Shown here piece after piece: positions 36,490 to 46,733 of a stretch of 64,000 bases of DNA. This DNA comes from Mycolicibacterium goodii (GTDB taxonomy: Bacteria > Actinomycetota > Actinomycetes > Mycobacteriales > Mycobacteriaceae). The translations under genes were made by a program, and so were the position numbers. How positions within the stretch are numbered: the first letter of the stretch is position 1; each line of letters opens with the position of its first letter. Location of the stretch: positions 372,001-436,000 of the forward strand of contig NZ_CP012150.1 of assembly GCF_001187505.1 (NCBI RefSeq), written 5' to 3'. Below the pieces are notes generated by a model. That model saw nothing but the letters and a program-made list of their open reading frames with translations, searched no databases and was not told where the DNA came from.

Positions 36490-37478
36490 AGGCCTTCGAC
36501 TATCACCTCGCCACGAGCCCCGCCGACGCGGTGGCGACGGTGGCGGCCCACCCGGGCGCGGCCTATCTGGCCGGCGGCACCAACCTGGTGGACCACATGA
36601 AACTCGGTGTGGCCGAACCGGATCTGCTGGTCGACGTGAGCCGCCTGCAGCTCGACCAGGTCGCGGTGAGCGACGACGGCGTGCGCATCGGCGCGAACGT
36701 GCGCAACAGCGACCTCGCGGCCGAACCGGTGATCCGCTCGCACTACCCGATGTTGGCGCGCGCATTGCTCTCCGGTGCGTCCGGGCAGCTGCGCAACGCG
36801 GCCACCACGGCGGGAAATCTGTTGCAGCGCACCCGATGTGTGTACTTCCAGGACGTCACCACACCGTGCAACAAGCGCGACCCGGGCAGCGGCTGCTCGG
36901 CGCTCGGCGGTTACCTGCGCTACCACGCCATCCTGGGCGCGTCGCCGCACTGTGTCGCGGTGCATCCGTCGGACATGGCGGTCGCGATGAGCGCCCTGGA
37001 CGCGGTGGTCGTCGTGCAGGGACCCGACGGCGAACGACGCCTGCCCGTCGACGACTTCTACCGCCTCCCCGGCGACGAACCCCACCGCGACACCACGCTG
37101 GCACACGCCGAACTCATCACCGCGGTCGAGCTGCCGAAACCGCCGGCACACGCGGTCTCGGACTACCGCAAGGTGCGCGACCGGGCGTCGTACGCGTTCG
37201 CCCTGGTGTCGGTGGCCGCCGAGCTGGCGTTCACCGTCACCCACCAGATCGGCTCGGCGCGAATCGCTCTGGGCGGGGTGGCGCACAAACCGTGGCGCGC
37301 CCGCCTCGCCGAGCGCATGCTGACCGGGGACCAACCCTCCGATGAGACGTTCCTCGCCGCGGCCGACGCCGAACTCAGCGCCGCCGAACCATTGCCCGGC
37401 AACGAGTTCAAGGTCGAGTTGGCGCGGCGCACGCTCGTCGCCCAGTTGCGCATGCTCACCGCACGGAGGCAGCGATGA
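36486..37478 (+). CDS. Molybdenum aldehyde/xanthine oxidase family, FAD subunit (PaoB-like)
   Basis: 330 residues. The FAD-binding domain has [13 protein letters not shown] near residue 35 and [21 protein letters not shown] around 100. Just after it, [20 protein letters not shown] and a further Cys match the insertion that carries an extra 4Fe-4S cluster in E. coli PaoB. That cluster is unusual in this enzyme family. ATG 36486 overlaps the upstream stop as ATGA. Confidence 0.9.
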   Translation: MKAFDYHLATSPADAVATVAAHPGAAYLAGGTNLVDHMKLGVAEPDLLVDVSRLQLDQVAVSDDGVRIGANVRNSDLAAEPVIRSHYPMLARALLSGASGQLRNAATTAGNLLQRTRCVYFQDVTTPCNKRDPGSGCSALGGYLRYHAILGASPHCVAVHPSDMAVAMSALDAVVVVQGPDGERRLPVDDFYRLPGDEPHRDTTLAHAELITAVELPKPPAHAVSDYRKVRDRASYAFALVSVAAELAFTVTHQIGSARIALGGVAHKPWRARLAERMLTGDQPSDETFLAAADAELSAAEPLPGNEFKVELARRTLVAQLRMLTARRQR

Positions 37479-39598
37479 CCCTGCTGGAACCCCGCGTCAT
37501 CGGCAGTCCCGTCGTCCGCAAGGAGAGCCGAGCCAAGGTCACCGGCACCGCGCCGTACGCGTTCGAGCATGTCGTCGACGACGCGCTCTACCTCCATCCG
37601 GTGCAGGCCACCATCGCGCGGGGGCGGGTGGTGACGATGGACGTCGCCGCGGCCCGCGCACTCGGCGGGGTGCGCGACGTGCTCACCGTGTTCGATGCCC
37701 CGAAGTTGGCGGACACCTCCGACGGTGAGTTCACGATCCTGCAGGACGACCGGGTGCATTTCCGCGGGCAGATAATCGGCGGCGTGGTCGCCGATTCGGC
37801 CGAGATCGCCAGGGAGGCAGCCGCTCTGGTTCGCGTCGAGTACCTCGAGGAACCTCACGACGTCGAGTTGCGCGTCGACCATCCCGGGCTGTACGTTCCC
37901 GAACAGGTCAACAGCGGGTACCCGCCGCAGACCGAGGTGGGTGATGTGGACGCCGCTCTCGCGCGGGCCGCGGTGCGGATCGACCAGACCTACCGGACCC
38001 CGATCGAGCACAACAACCCGATGGAACCGCACGCCTGCATCGCGCAGTGGACCCGTGACGCGACCGGTGATGACGGCGAACCGGTTGTACTGCTGTACGA
38101 CTCGACGCAGGGCGTGCACGCGGTGCGCAAGGCGCTGGCACCGGTCTTCGGGCTGCAACCCGAGCAGATCCGGGTGGTCGCGCCGCACGTGGGCGGCGGG
38201 TTCGGGTCCAAGGGCGCCCCGCACGCGCACAACGTCCTGGCGGTGCTGGCGGCGCAGCGCAGCGGCGGGCGGCCGGTGAAACTCGCGCTGACCCGTCAGC
38301 AGATGTTCTCCCTGGTCGGCTATCGCACGCCCACCATCCAGCGGGTCCGGTTGGGCGCCGATGCCGATGGCCGGATCACCGCGCTGGCCCACGACGTCGT
38401 CGAACAGACTTCGGCGGTCAAGGAATTCGCCGAGCAGACCGCGGTCACGTCGCGCAAGATGTACGCCGCCGCCAACCGTCGCACGTCCCACCGGCTCGCG
38501 GCGCTCGATGTCGCCGTACCGTTCTGGATGCGCGCGCCCGGCGAGTGCCCCGGCACGTACGCCGCCGAGGTCGCGATGGACGAACTCGCGGTGGTCTGCG
38601 GCCTCGATCCGATCGAACTGCGGGTGCGCAACGATCCCGCGGTGGACCCGGAATCGGGTAAGCCGTGGTCGGGCAGACATCTCGTGGACTGTCTGCGACT
38701 CGGCGCGGACCGTTTCGGGTGGGCGTCGCGCGATCCGCGACCGGCGGTGCGCCGCGACGGGGAATGGCTGATCGGGACCGGCGTCGCGGCGGCAACCTAC
38801 CCGGGTAAGGCGATGCCGGGCAATTCGGCCCGGATGACCTACCGCGCCGAGGGCCGCTACACCGTGCAGATCGGCGCGGCCGACATCGGCACCGGGACGT
38901 GGACCACGTTGTCGCAGATCGCCGCCGACGCGTTGGGCTGCGAACTCGCGGCGGTGGACCTGCAGATCGGCGACACCGACCTTCCCGAGGCGTCGGTGGC
39001 CGGCGGCTCGTCGGGCATCACGTCGTGGGGTTCGGCGATCGTCGCCGCGGCGCGGCAGTTCCGCGCCGATCATGGGGTTCCGCCCGCGGTGGGTGCGACG
39101 ACTTTGGCGCGGTCGCCGAAGAACCCCGACGCCGACGATGTCACGGTGCAGTCGTTCGGCGCGCATTTCGTCGAGGCGCACGTCAACGGCGACACCGGCG
39201 AGATCCGGGTGCCGCGGATGCTCGGGGTGTTCTCGGTCGGCCGCGTCATCAATGCCCGCACACTGCGTTCGCAGTTGATCGGCGGCATGACAATGGGATT
39301 GTCCATGGCGTTGCACGAGGAGAGCGTGCGGGATCCGCGGTTCGGTCACGTCGTCACGCAGGACCTCGCGACGTACCACATCAGCGCGCACGCGGACGTC
39401 GCCGACATCGACGCCATCTGGCTCGACGAGGCCGACGAGTACCTCAACCCGATGGGGTCACGCGGGGCCGGGGAGATCGGCATCGTGGGGTCGGCCGCGG
39501 CGGTGGTGAACGCGGTGTATCACGCGACCGGGGTGCGGGTGCGCGATCTGCCGGTCACCGTCGACAAGGTGCTGGCGGGTCTGCCCAAACTGGTGTGA
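37475..39598 (+). CDS. Molybdenum aldehyde/xanthine oxidase family, molybdopterin subunit
   Basis: 707 residues. Molybdenum cofactor segments are [13 protein letters not shown] at the N-terminus, [15 protein letters not shown] in the middle and [20 protein letters not shown] near the end, with the catalytic Glu in GAGEIG. Length and the PaoB-like partner point to a PaoABC-type aldehyde oxidase oxidising aromatic or aliphatic aldehydes to acids. No dedicated MCD/PaoD-type maturation chaperone is seen next to it. It ends the compact series that starts at aspC. Confidence 0.9.
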   Translation: MTLLEPRVIGSPVVRKESRAKVTGTAPYAFEHVVDDALYLHPVQATIARGRVVTMDVAAARALGGVRDVLTVFDAPKLADTSDGEFTILQDDRVHFRGQIIGGVVADSAEIAREAAALVRVEYLEEPHDVELRVDHPGLYVPEQVNSGYPPQTEVGDVDAALARAAVRIDQTYRTPIEHNNPMEPHACIAQWTRDATGDDGEPVVLLYDSTQGVHAVRKALAPVFGLQPEQIRVVAPHVGGGFGSKGAPHAHNVLAVLAAQRSGGRPVKLALTRQQMFSLVGYRTPTIQRVRLGADADGRITALAHDVVEQTSAVKEFAEQTAVTSRKMYAAANRRTSHRLAALDVAVPFWMRAPGECPGTYAAEVAMDELAVVCGLDPIELRVRNDPAVDPESGKPWSGRHLVDCLRLGADRFGWASRDPRPAVRRDGEWLIGTGVAAATYPGKAMPGNSARMTYRAEGRYTVQIGAADIGTGTWTTLSQIAADALGCELAAVDLQIGDTDLPEASVAGGSSGITSWGSAIVAAARQFRADHGVPPAVGATTLARSPKNPDADDVTVQSFGAHFVEAHVNGDTGEIRVPRMLGVFSVGRVINARTLRSQLIGGMTMGLSMALHEESVRDPRFGHVVTQDLATYHISAHADVADIDAIWLDEADEYLNPMGSRGAGEIGIVGSAAAVVNAVYHATGVRVRDLPVTVDKVLAGLPKLV

Positions 39599-39610
39599 CC
39601 GCAACGCCGC

Positions 39611-39979
39611 TCAGCCGGCGAGATCGTCCTCGTCGAGGTCGGTGGCGGCCAGCGCAGAGGCCAGGTCGTCGTGGCGGAACACCGAGGTGACGTGGTCGTG
39701 CACCACCCGGAACGCCGACGCAGCGGCTGCGGTGCTGCCGTCGGCACGGGTGATGGTCTGTTCGGCCACCACCACACCCTCGTGGACGTACATGCGGCCC
39801 GGGGTGGCGGTGACGCCTGCCGATTCGGCCCATCTGCGCAGCGCCGCATGGCCCTGCACGGCACCCGCGGCGTCGCCGACCTCGATGTCGTCGCTGGACA
39901 AGGAGACCAGGGTGTCGAAGTCCTTGTCGTTGAGCGCGTCGTGCCAGGCCAGAACCGTCGCGATCTCCGATGTGGTCAT
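39611..39979 (-). CDS. SnoaL-like / NTF2-fold protein
   Basis: 122 residues with the cone-like NTF2 fold pattern: an N-terminal helix (IATVLAWHDALNDKDFDTLVSL), SSDDIEVGD and a beta-sheet ending VVHDHVTSVFRHDDLASAL. Such proteins are often isomerases or hydrolases, or have no known role. ATG 39979 is taken as start; an upstream in-frame start at 39997 abuts the end of the next gene. Function unknown. Confidence 0.72.
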   Translation of the reverse strand: MTTSEIATVLAWHDALNDKDFDTLVSLSSDDIEVGDAAGAVQGHAALRRWAESAGVTATPGRMYVHEGVVVAEQTITRADGSTAAAASAFRVVHDHVTSVFRHDDLASALAATDLDEDDLAG

Positions 39980-39997
39980 GAAGGCAACGTACGCCAC

Positions 39998-40751
39998 TCA
40001 GAAGGGCGCGGCGGCCAGCATCTTGTCCCAGACCTCTGTGTCGCCGAACACCTCGAGACCCGCGTCGGGCGGGGCGCGGCGACCGGTGAGGGCGAGCAGC
40101 AGGTCCTTTGCGGGCCCGCGCAGCGCGACCGAACCCTTGCCGTGCTCGTGCGACCAGCCGACGCCGTCCTCGTCGTTGACCAGGGTCCACTCGCCCGTCG
40201 GCCCGAGCCCCTCGTCGGTGGCGTGCAGGTGCACGCTCTGGCCGAACGCCAGCGTGACGCGGTGGTATCGCTTGGCTTCCACGCATGTGCGCTCCAGCCA
40301 TTCGCTGATCGCGTCGCCGGCCAAGTTCGACCGGAAGGTCGTAGTCGGCGCCCAGCGCGATCGCGGCGTCGGCCCGGTGCACCGCGACCTCGTTGGCGCG
40401 GCGCCGGATCCACCAGCCCGCGGGGCGCGGCCCCAGAAATGTCCACACCCTGGCCTCGGAGCCAACTTGGTCGACGGCCTTGACGATCAGCGCCGCACCG
40501 GCGTTGAGCCATTCGATGGCGGCCTGAGGATCATCGGGAGGTTTACCGTCGCGCACCTGGCGCGGGTCCAGCTCTTGCGACAGTCGGTCACTGATTATCT
40601 GTGCGGCCCAACGGTTTCCACGTCCAACATGGCGGAAGAGCTGACGCAACGTCCAGTCCGGACAGGTGGGGACGGGCGTGGCGGGATCGCCGGAGGCGAT
40701 CAGCTCTCCGAAGGCGCGGGTCTGGTCGAGCAGCGCGGCTCGGAAATCCAC
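39998..40751 (-). pseudogene. Maleylpyruvate isomerase-fold (TIGR03083-type) gene split by a frameshift
   Basis: The N-terminal ~140 codons (MDFRAALLDQTRAFGELI, CPDWTLRQLFRHVGRGNRW) and C-terminal ~105 codons (RYHRVTLAFGQSVHLHATDE to DKMLAAAPF) are in different minus-strand frames. Joining them near 40325-40330 (DYDLPVEL then AGDAISEW) restores a normal ~250-residue protein; one extra T in GAACTTGGCC explains the break. The fold matches the protein at 13989-14612. It may be a true inactivation or a sequencing error. Confidence 0.8.
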
Positions 40752-40752
40752 A

Positions 40753-42072
40753 TCATGAACCTACCGCCGCGCGCGCCTTTCCGAGCGCAATCGGGAGAGT
40801 CGACCAACCGCGCAGCACGCGGGTGTCACGACGGACCGGGTCGCCGGCCAGTCGGGCCTCGGGGAAGCGCTCGAAGAACGCCCGCAGCCCCACCTCGCCC
40901 TCGGCGCGGGCCAGCGCCGCGCCCAGGCAGAAGTGCCGCCCGCCCGAGAACGACAGGTGCCGTCCGGCGTTGTCGCGTTCGATGTCGAAGCGGTGCGGGT
41001 CGTCGAACACCTTGGGATCGCGGTTGGCGCCGGCCAGGTGCAGCACGATCAACTCGCCCCGTCGCACCGCGGTCCCGGCGACGTCGACGTCGCGGGCGGC
41101 CGCGCGGGCGGTCATCTGTACCGGGGAGTCGAGTCGCAGGATCTCCTCGACCGCGTTGGGCCACACCTCGGGGCGCGCCGCGAGCGTCGCGAGATGTTCC
41201 GGGTGGTCCAGCAGCATCCGGATGCCGTTGCCCAGCAGGTTCACCGTGGTCTCGAAGCCCGCCGCGAGTACCAGGCCGGCCAGGGCCTTGAGTTCGCGGT
41301 CGGTCAGGGGATCGCCGGCCGCGCCGCTCTCGGAGGCCGTGATGATCTGGCTCAGCAGATCCTCACCCGGTTCGCGCCGCAGCGCGCGCAGATGCCGGTT
41401 GAGCCATGTCTCGAACCCGACGATGCCCTCGTTGACCTGCTGGTACTGAGTCCAGGACAGGCCGATGTCGAGGCTGGGGGCGCCCAGTTCGCCGTAGCGC
41501 AGGATGTTGGGCCGGTCGTGTTCGGGCACGCCGAGGATGTCGCCGATCACCGCGACGGGAAGCTGCGCGCAGTACCGCTCGACGACGTCGACGACACCGC
41601 CGGAATCCGCTTGGAGATCGTCGAGGAGGTCGTGTGCGGTACGCGCGACGAGTTCGCGCAGCGTGGCCACCGCGCGCGGGGTGAAGACCGACGACACGAG
41701 CTTGCGCATGCGGGTGTGGTCGGGTGGTTCGATCGACAGCAGCGACGGCGGTTCGATCGGGTGCAGCAGGCCCGGATTGGTCTTGTCGGCGATCCAGCGC
41801 AGCGGTGCGGGCAGGTTAGCGCCGAGTTGGCTGACCCGGAAGTCGTCGGAGCGCAGCAGGTTGAACGCCACGTCGTGATCGAAGGTCAGCAACACCACCC
41901 GACCGCGGATCACCGGGCCGTGCTTGCGCATCTCGTCGGCGAAGGTGGTGGGGTCCGCGCGCACCACGGGGTCGGCGATCAACCGGGCCTGCGGATCGCC
42001 GCGGCGCATCCCGACCACCGCCATACCGCGGACGAAGCCGTGCAACGCCATCCACCGGAGTCGTTCCCGCAT
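40753..42072 (-). CDS. Cytochrome P450
   Basis: 439 residues. The I-helix oxygen motif is AGFETT, the K-helix ExxR is EEILRL, and the heme loop is FSGGRHFCLG with the ligand Cys. The meander DPHRFDIERDNAGRH is normal. ATG 42072 is chosen because upstream codons overlap the udgA end and look non-coding. It starts 29 bp after udgA on the same strand and ends 1 bp from the split gene. Substrate unknown; electron transfer partners are not coded nearby. Confidence 0.9.
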   Translation of the reverse strand: MRERLRWMALHGFVRGMAVVGMRRGDPQARLIADPVVRADPTTFADEMRKHGPVIRGRVVLLTFDHDVAFNLLRSDDFRVSQLGANLPAPLRWIADKTNPGLLHPIEPPSLLSIEPPDHTRMRKLVSSVFTPRAVATLRELVARTAHDLLDDLQADSGGVVDVVERYCAQLPVAVIGDILGVPEHDRPNILRYGELGAPSLDIGLSWTQYQQVNEGIVGFETWLNRHLRALRREPGEDLLSQIITASESGAAGDPLTDRELKALAGLVLAAGFETTVNLLGNGIRMLLDHPEHLATLAARPEVWPNAVEEILRLDSPVQMTARAAARDVDVAGTAVRRGELIVLHLAGANRDPKVFDDPHRFDIERDNAGRHLSFSGGRHFCLGAALARAEGEVGLRAFFERFPEARLAGDPVRRDTRVLRGWSTLPIALGKARAAVGS

Positions 42073-42101
42073 GCCCCGAGCGTACGGACGGCTCGGTGGC
42101 G

Positions 42102-43448
42102 CTACAACTGCCGAGCTACGTCGTTGCCCGCGCGGCGACCGAGCGCGTGCACCCGCCAACCTGCCTGCCGCCACCGTGCGATGTCGAGGCAGTTACGGCC
42201 GTCCACAACGACTTTGGCGCGCACCGTGTCGGCCAGTGCGGCGGGGTCGAGGTCGACGAACTCGGCCCACTCGGTGAGCACCAGCACCGCGTCGGCCCGC
42301 TCGCACGCCTCGACCACCGACGTCGAGTAGTTGAGCGTCGGGAACAGCCGCTGCGAGTTCTCGATCGCCTTGGGGTCGTACACGTTCACGGTGGCGCCGT
42401 TGAGCTGCAGCATGCCCGCCACGTTGAGCGCGGGCGAATCCCGCACATCGTCGGATTCGGGTTTGAACGCCGCCCCCAGCACCGCGATGTTGGCGCCCAG
42501 CAGCGAGCCCCCGCACGCGCGGGCGGCCAACTCGACCATCGCGGTGCGTCTGCGCATGTTGATGCTGTCGACCTCGCGCAGGAACGTCAGCGCGTGGTTG
42601 GCGCCGAGCTCTCCGGCGCGGGCCATGAACGCGCGGATGTCCTTGGGCAGGCAGCCGCCGCCGAAGCCCAACCCGGCGTTGAGGAATCGCCGGCCGATGC
42701 GCGGGTCATAGCCCAGCGCATCGGCCAGCAGGGTCACGTCTGCGTCGGCGGCCTCACACACCTCCGAGATCGCGTTGATGAACGAGATCTTGGTCGCCAG
42801 AAACGCATTCGCCGAAACCTTGACCAGCTCGGCGGTCTGCAGGTCGGTGACCAGGAACGGCACACCGTCGGCGATCAGCGGCGCATACAGTTGCCGCACC
42901 GCGGCTTCGGCGCGCGTCGAGTTCGGTTGCACCCCGAGCACCACACGGTCGGGGTGCAGCGTGTCGTGCACCGCGAAACCCTCGCGCAGAAACTCGGGGT
43001 TCCAGGCGATCTCGACGTCGACGCCGGGCGGGGCGAGCAGCGCGGCGCGCTGCACGAGGTCGGCGGCGGTACCGACCGGGACGGTGGACTTGCCGACGAT
43101 CACCGCGGGCCGCCGCAACTGCGGCACGAGGGTGTCGATGACGGCGTGCACGTGCCGCAGATCGGCGCCGTACTCGCCCTTCTTCTGCGGGGTTCCGACA
43201 CCGAGGAAATGCACGTCGGCGAAGTCGGCGGCTTCGGCGTAGTCGGTGGTGAACCGCAACCGGCCCGCGGAAAGGTTGTCGTTCAACACTTTTCGCAGTC
43301 CGGGTTCGTAGAACGGGATGTCGCCGGAGGCCAGTTTGGCCACCTTGCCGGGGTCGATGTCGACCCCGATGACCTCATGGCCGAGTTCGGCCATTCCCGC
43401 CGCGTGGGTCGCGCCCAGATAGCCGGTGCCGAACACAGTGCATCGCAT
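42102..43448 (-). CDS. udgA: UDP-glucose 6-dehydrogenase
   Basis: 448 residues. The NAD-binding loop is FGTGYLGATHA at the start; the central helix region has VKVSANAFLATKISFINAI; the catalytic Cys is in GFGGGCLPKD; the C-terminal UDP-binding domain has FKPESDDVRDSPAL. It makes UDP-glucuronate from UDP-glucose with two NAD+ in the cytoplasm, for polysaccharide or glycolipid synthesis. In M. tuberculosis Rv0322 (udgA) is the neighbour of dcd, as it is here with one gene between. Confidence 0.95.
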   Translation of the reverse strand: MRCTVFGTGYLGATHAAGMAELGHEVIGVDIDPGKVAKLASGDIPFYEPGLRKVLNDNLSAGRLRFTTDYAEAADFADVHFLGVGTPQKKGEYGADLRHVHAVIDTLVPQLRRPAVIVGKSTVPVGTAADLVQRAALLAPPGVDVEIAWNPEFLREGFAVHDTLHPDRVVLGVQPNSTRAEAAVRQLYAPLIADGVPFLVTDLQTAELVKVSANAFLATKISFINAISEVCEAADADVTLLADALGYDPRIGRRFLNAGLGFGGGCLPKDIRAFMARAGELGANHALTFLREVDSINMRRRTAMVELAARACGGSLLGANIAVLGAAFKPESDDVRDSPALNVAGMLQLNGATVNVYDPKAIENSQRLFPTLNYSTSVVEACERADAVLVLTEWAEFVDLDPAALADTVRAKVVVDGRNCLDIARWRQAGWRVHALGRRAGNDVARQL

Positions 43449-43528
43449 ACTGCCTCTATAGGCAGCGGTGATGAGCTAACCGCTACGCGACACCGAGCAG
43501 CAGACCAACACCAAGTGAGGAGTTGGTG

Positions 43529-45241
43529 CTAGTGATTCCCGCCGAACGGGAACGGCCAGATCGGACCGCCACCCGAGCCGCCGCCGTTGTGACCGCCGCC
43601 GTTGTGGCCGCCGGAACCGCCGGGATTCCACCCGCCGTTACCGGAGTCACCGCGGCCGGACCCGCCCGAGCCGCGGCCCGGGTTCCAGTCGTCGTCACCG
43701 CCGCCACGACCGCCACCGCGGCCGGGGCCGTCATCGTCGCCGCGCCCAGAACCCGCACCCGGGTTCCAGCCGCCGGGGCCTGATCCGGGCCACTGCGGCT
43801 GCGGTGCCTGCTGCGGCGGATCCCACGGCGGGTTCCACGGATTCTGCTGCGGCGGGCGCTGCGGCTCCCACGGCGGTCGGAAGATCGACGGCAAGCGCGG
43901 CACCACCACGACCGGCGGGATGTATCCCGGCGGCTGGTAGACCGGCGCGGGCGCGGGAAGCACCGGAGCCGGGGCCACCGGGGCCGGAGCCGGCGGCGGC
44001 GCCTCGGGGGCCGGCGGCGGTGCGGCGGGAGCCGGGGCAGGTGCCTGCGGTTGTTCCACGTACACCGTGCGCGGCGGGGCCTGCGGCTGCGGGGCCTCCT
44101 GGACCACCGGAACCGGAGCCTTGATGGTCTCTGGTGGCGGCGCGGGCGGCGGCGCCTCCTGCACGGGCTTCGCCTCGGGCGCCGGAGCGGGCGCGGGGGC
44201 CTTGGCCGCGGGGGCGCTGGGCACCACCGCACCCTGCGCGGGTGCGGGTCGCTGATCGACCGTCGGCCGGATGCTCACCGCGAGCGAGATGACGAGCGCG
44301 ACGACACCGATGACGAACACCGAGGTCAGCGCGCTGCCGACGAGCAGGAACGGTTTGCGCTCCTCCTCGGCCGCGGCGGCCTCGTTGAACAGGGCGGGAT
44401 CGAGTTCGTCCACGCCACCGTCGGCGCCGCCGCCGACCAGGCTGCCGAGATCGGCGCCGGCGGGTGCGAGCTGGGTGTCGAGACCCGCGAGGGCGTAGGC
44501 GCTGCCCGCGGTCGGGCCGTCGGGGTCCTGCGAGTACGCCAGACCGACCGTGGACGCCTCGAACGCGGGCGCGTTGGCCGAGGCCAAAGCGGCACCGCGG
44601 GCCAGCGCCAGTTCGGGTTCGTCCGGGGCGTTCACGGGCATCGACACCAGGTGCTGCAGGTGCTCCTTGACCGAGCTGACGTCGACACCCGAACCCACGA
44701 TGAACATGCCGTCGGGCGGGATTTCCTGCGCGGCGACCGCGGCGGCCATGTCACCCAGGACCGCCATCGCGTCGGTGCTGTGCAGTGAGCTGCCGAGCAC
44801 CTTGACCACCGAGCCGTCCTCGGTCTGCACCACCGACAGCGTCGCGGTGTCCCGGTCGATGAACAGCAGTGCGGTGGTGTCGTAGCCGACGGCCCGGCCG
44901 ACCGCCTGTGCGAGGGCCGCCGCGGCGTGGCCTTCCGAGACCAACATGACGTCGGCGATGCCGTGCGCGGTGAGCGAGTCGCGCAGCGCGGACGCGTCGG
45001 AGTGATCACTCCACGTGACACCGATCGACTTGAGATGATGCCCGCCCGCTTCGGCGCTCTCCTGGGTTCCGAGGATTGCTGCGACGACCTGTTCGGCCGC
45101 GCTCATCGTTGCCGCATCTTCGACGGCAGTGACGTCGAAGACGTCGTGATCGACGGTGACCCCGTCGGCGTTCTCCCCCTCGACCAGCACCATGCGGACC
45201 GTCGTGGGTGTCATCGACACACCCAGTACGATGTCCACCAT
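43529..45241 (-). CDS. Actin-fold-like (DUF7159-type) membrane protein with Pro/Gly-rich tail
   Basis: 570 residues. The N-terminal ~270 residues look like a degenerate actin/Hsp70-like domain (DIVLGVSMTPTTVRMVLVEG, LLFIDRDTATLSVVQTEDG, MFIVGSGVDVSSVKEHL), as in a family common in mycobacteria. One transmembrane helix (LTSVFVIGVVALVISLAVSI) precedes a ~240-residue tail rich in Pro, Ala, then Gly, Asn, Trp (GRGSGGSGRGDSGNGG). ATG 45241 fits the conserved start. The same inside-TM-tail plan occurs in the two Hsp70-like proteins near ini genes. Function unknown. Bases 45242-45528 upstream hold no gene and presumably its promoter. Confidence 0.8.
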   Translation of the reverse strand: MVDIVLGVSMTPTTVRMVLVEGENADGVTVDHDVFDVTAVEDAATMSAAEQVVAAILGTQESAEAGGHHLKSIGVTWSDHSDASALRDSLTAHGIADVMLVSEGHAAAALAQAVGRAVGYDTTALLFIDRDTATLSVVQTEDGSVVKVLGSSLHSTDAMAVLGDMAAAVAAQEIPPDGMFIVGSGVDVSSVKEHLQHLVSMPVNAPDEPELALARGAALASANAPAFEASTVGLAYSQDPDGPTAGSAYALAGLDTQLAPAGADLGSLVGGGADGGVDELDPALFNEAAAAEEERKPFLLVGSALTSVFVIGVVALVISLAVSIRPTVDQRPAPAQGAVVPSAPAAKAPAPAPAPEAKPVQEAPPPAPPPETIKAPVPVVQEAPQPQAPPRTVYVEQPQAPAPAPAAPPPAPEAPPPAPAPVAPAPVLPAPAPVYQPPGYIPPVVVVPRLPSIFRPPWEPQRPPQQNPWNPPWDPPQQAPQPQWPGSGPGGWNPGAGSGRGDDDGPGRGGGRGGGDDDWNPGRGSGGSGRGDSGNGGWNPGGSGGHNGGGHNGGGSGGGPIWPFPFGGNH

Positions 45242-45528
45242 GCCCTCCAAAGTGTTTGCTACACTGCCTAGGTCGCCAAATTTGCGAGCTGTCCGCACAA
45301 GCCGACAACTAGAACCTTCATCGCCGCAGCCGCAGCATTCGTTACATCCGAATGCGTTAGCTGACGCGCCTCAGTCCCGGCCGGGCCCACGGCTGCTCAC
45401 CACCGACGTCGGTACTTGTCGACCCTACTCGGCTATACGACGCCCGGCGCGGATCGGTTCATCCACGTTGAGGGATATCCCACGTTCGCGAATTCACTTG
45501 CGTCACACCGTTCACACGTGAAGGCGCG

Positions 45529-46098
45529 TCAGGACTTGATGAAGTTGAGGTGACTGCGCGACGGTGTTGGCCCGCGCTGACCTTGATACTTCGACCCCAC
45601 CGCGGCGCTGCCATAGGGGTTCTCGGCCGGGCTGGTGAGCCGCAGCAGGCACAGCTGCCCGATCTTCATACCCGGCCACAACGTGATGGGCAGGTTCGCC
45701 ACGTTCGACAGCTCCAGGGTGATGTGCCCGGAGAAACCGGGATCGATGAAGCCCGCGGTGGAGTGCGTCAGCAGACCCAGCCGGCCCAGCGACGACTTAC
45801 CCTCCAACCGGCCCGCCAGATCGTCGGGCAACGTGCACAGCTCCAGCGTCGACCCCAGCACGAACTCACCCGGGTGCAGCACGAACGGCTCGCCCTCGGC
45901 CGGCTCGACCAGCGTGGTCAGCTCGTCCTGCTGCACCGCGGGGTCGATGTGGGTGTAACGGGTGTTGTTGAACACCCGGAACATGCGGTCGAGCCGCACA
46001 TCGATGCTGGACGGCTGCACCAGGGCATCGTCGAACGGCTCGAGGGCCAGGCGTTTCGCGGCGATCTCGGCCCGGATATCGCGATCGGAAAGCAGCAC
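45529..46098 (-). CDS. dcd: dCTP deaminase (bifunctional dCTP deaminase/dUTPase type)
   Basis: 189 residues, the normal length. Conserved motifs: SDRDIRAEI at the start, the nucleotide loop [20 protein letters not shown] containing the catalytic-site Arg, and the core ending [15 protein letters not shown] with MKIGQLCLL. It converts dCTP to dUTP; the M. tuberculosis enzyme also hydrolyses dUTP to dUMP. It starts 105 bp before the divergent tRNA-Gly gene. Confidence 0.96.
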   Translation of the reverse strand: MLLSDRDIRAEIAAKRLALEPFDDALVQPSSIDVRLDRMFRVFNNTRYTHIDPAVQQDELTTLVEPAEGEPFVLHPGEFVLGSTLELCTLPDDLAGRLEGKSSLGRLGLLTHSTAGFIDPGFSGHITLELSNVANLPITLWPGMKIGQLCLLRLTSPAENPYGSAAVGSKYQGQRGPTPSRSHLNFIKS

Positions 46099-46203
46099 CC
46101 GACGAGACTATCGGTCACCGCCCGTGCAGGAGCCCCCATCCATGTCCACACCCACCGCGCTACCCGCGGCGCCGACCGAGTTGCTATTCTTCGTCCGCAC
46201 CAT

Positions 46204-46277
46204 GCCGGTGTAGTTCAATGGCAGAACATCAGCTTCCCAAGCTGAATACGCGGGTTCGATTCCCGTCACCGGCTCCA
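46204..46277 (+). tRNA. tRNA-Gly (anticodon CCC)
   Basis: The acceptor arm GCCGGTG (46204-46210) pairs with CACCGGC (46267-46273), followed by discriminator T and an encoded CCA. The D arm is TAGTTCAATGGCAGAAC, the anticodon stem-loop TCAGC-TTCCCAA-GCTGA gives CCC at positions 34-36, and the T arm contains CGGGTTCGATTCCCG. It reads GGG Gly codons. An IS element and accessory genes follow within 80 bp, the usual sign of an integration hot spot. Confidence 0.97.
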
Positions 46278-46424
46278 CTGTTCTAGCAGGGCATTCAAAC
46301 CTGGGTTCGCACTCGGCTGGCGACTCGAAAACCCGCCCGTACCCCGGAAAACCCGGGTCTGCTGCACGAATAGGTGACATCTGAGTTGGCTTGCCCAGCG
46401 TGGGCAGGCTGGAAGGATGTCCCC

Positions 46425-46733
46425 ATGGCAAGGCCCTACCCCCGCGAGTTTCGCGACGATGTCGTGCGGGTCGCGCGCAACCGCGACGACGGCGTGACGA
46501 TCGAGCAGATCGCCACCGACTTCGGTGTGCACCCGATGACGTTGCACAAGTGGATGCGCCAGGCCGACATCGATGAGGGCAACAAGCCCGGCAGGAGCAC
46601 CACCGAGTCCGCTGAGCTGCGCGAGGCGCGGCGTCGGATCAAGCTGCTCGAGCAGGAGAACGAGGTCCTGCGCCGAGCCGCGGCCTATCTGTCACAGGCC
46701 AACCTTCCGGGAAAAGGCTCTACCCGCTCGTGA
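46425..46733 (+). CDS. IS3-family transposase OrfA
   Basis: 102 residues. An N-terminal helix-turn-helix (RDDGVTIEQIATDFGVHPMT, LHKWMRQADI) recognises the element ends, and a C-terminal leucine-zipper-like helix (ELREARRRIKLLEQENEVL) mediates multimerisation. The slippery site A-AAA-G (46712-46716) is in the correct phase to shift a fraction of ribosomes by -1 into orfB, yielding the full OrfAB transposase joined as LPGKRLYPLVKEL. Confidence 0.92.
   Translation: MARPYPREFRDDVVRVARNRDDGVTIEQIATDFGVHPMTLHKWMRQADIDEGNKPGRSTTESAELREARRRIKLLEQENEVLRRAAAYLSQANLPGKGSTRS

Noticed and set aside
46278..46354. Possible att duplicate of the tRNA-Gly 3' end (GGGTTCG near 46300)
   Set aside because: Only seven bases match the T arm and no longer copy of the tRNA end was found downstream, so no integration site can be claimed.
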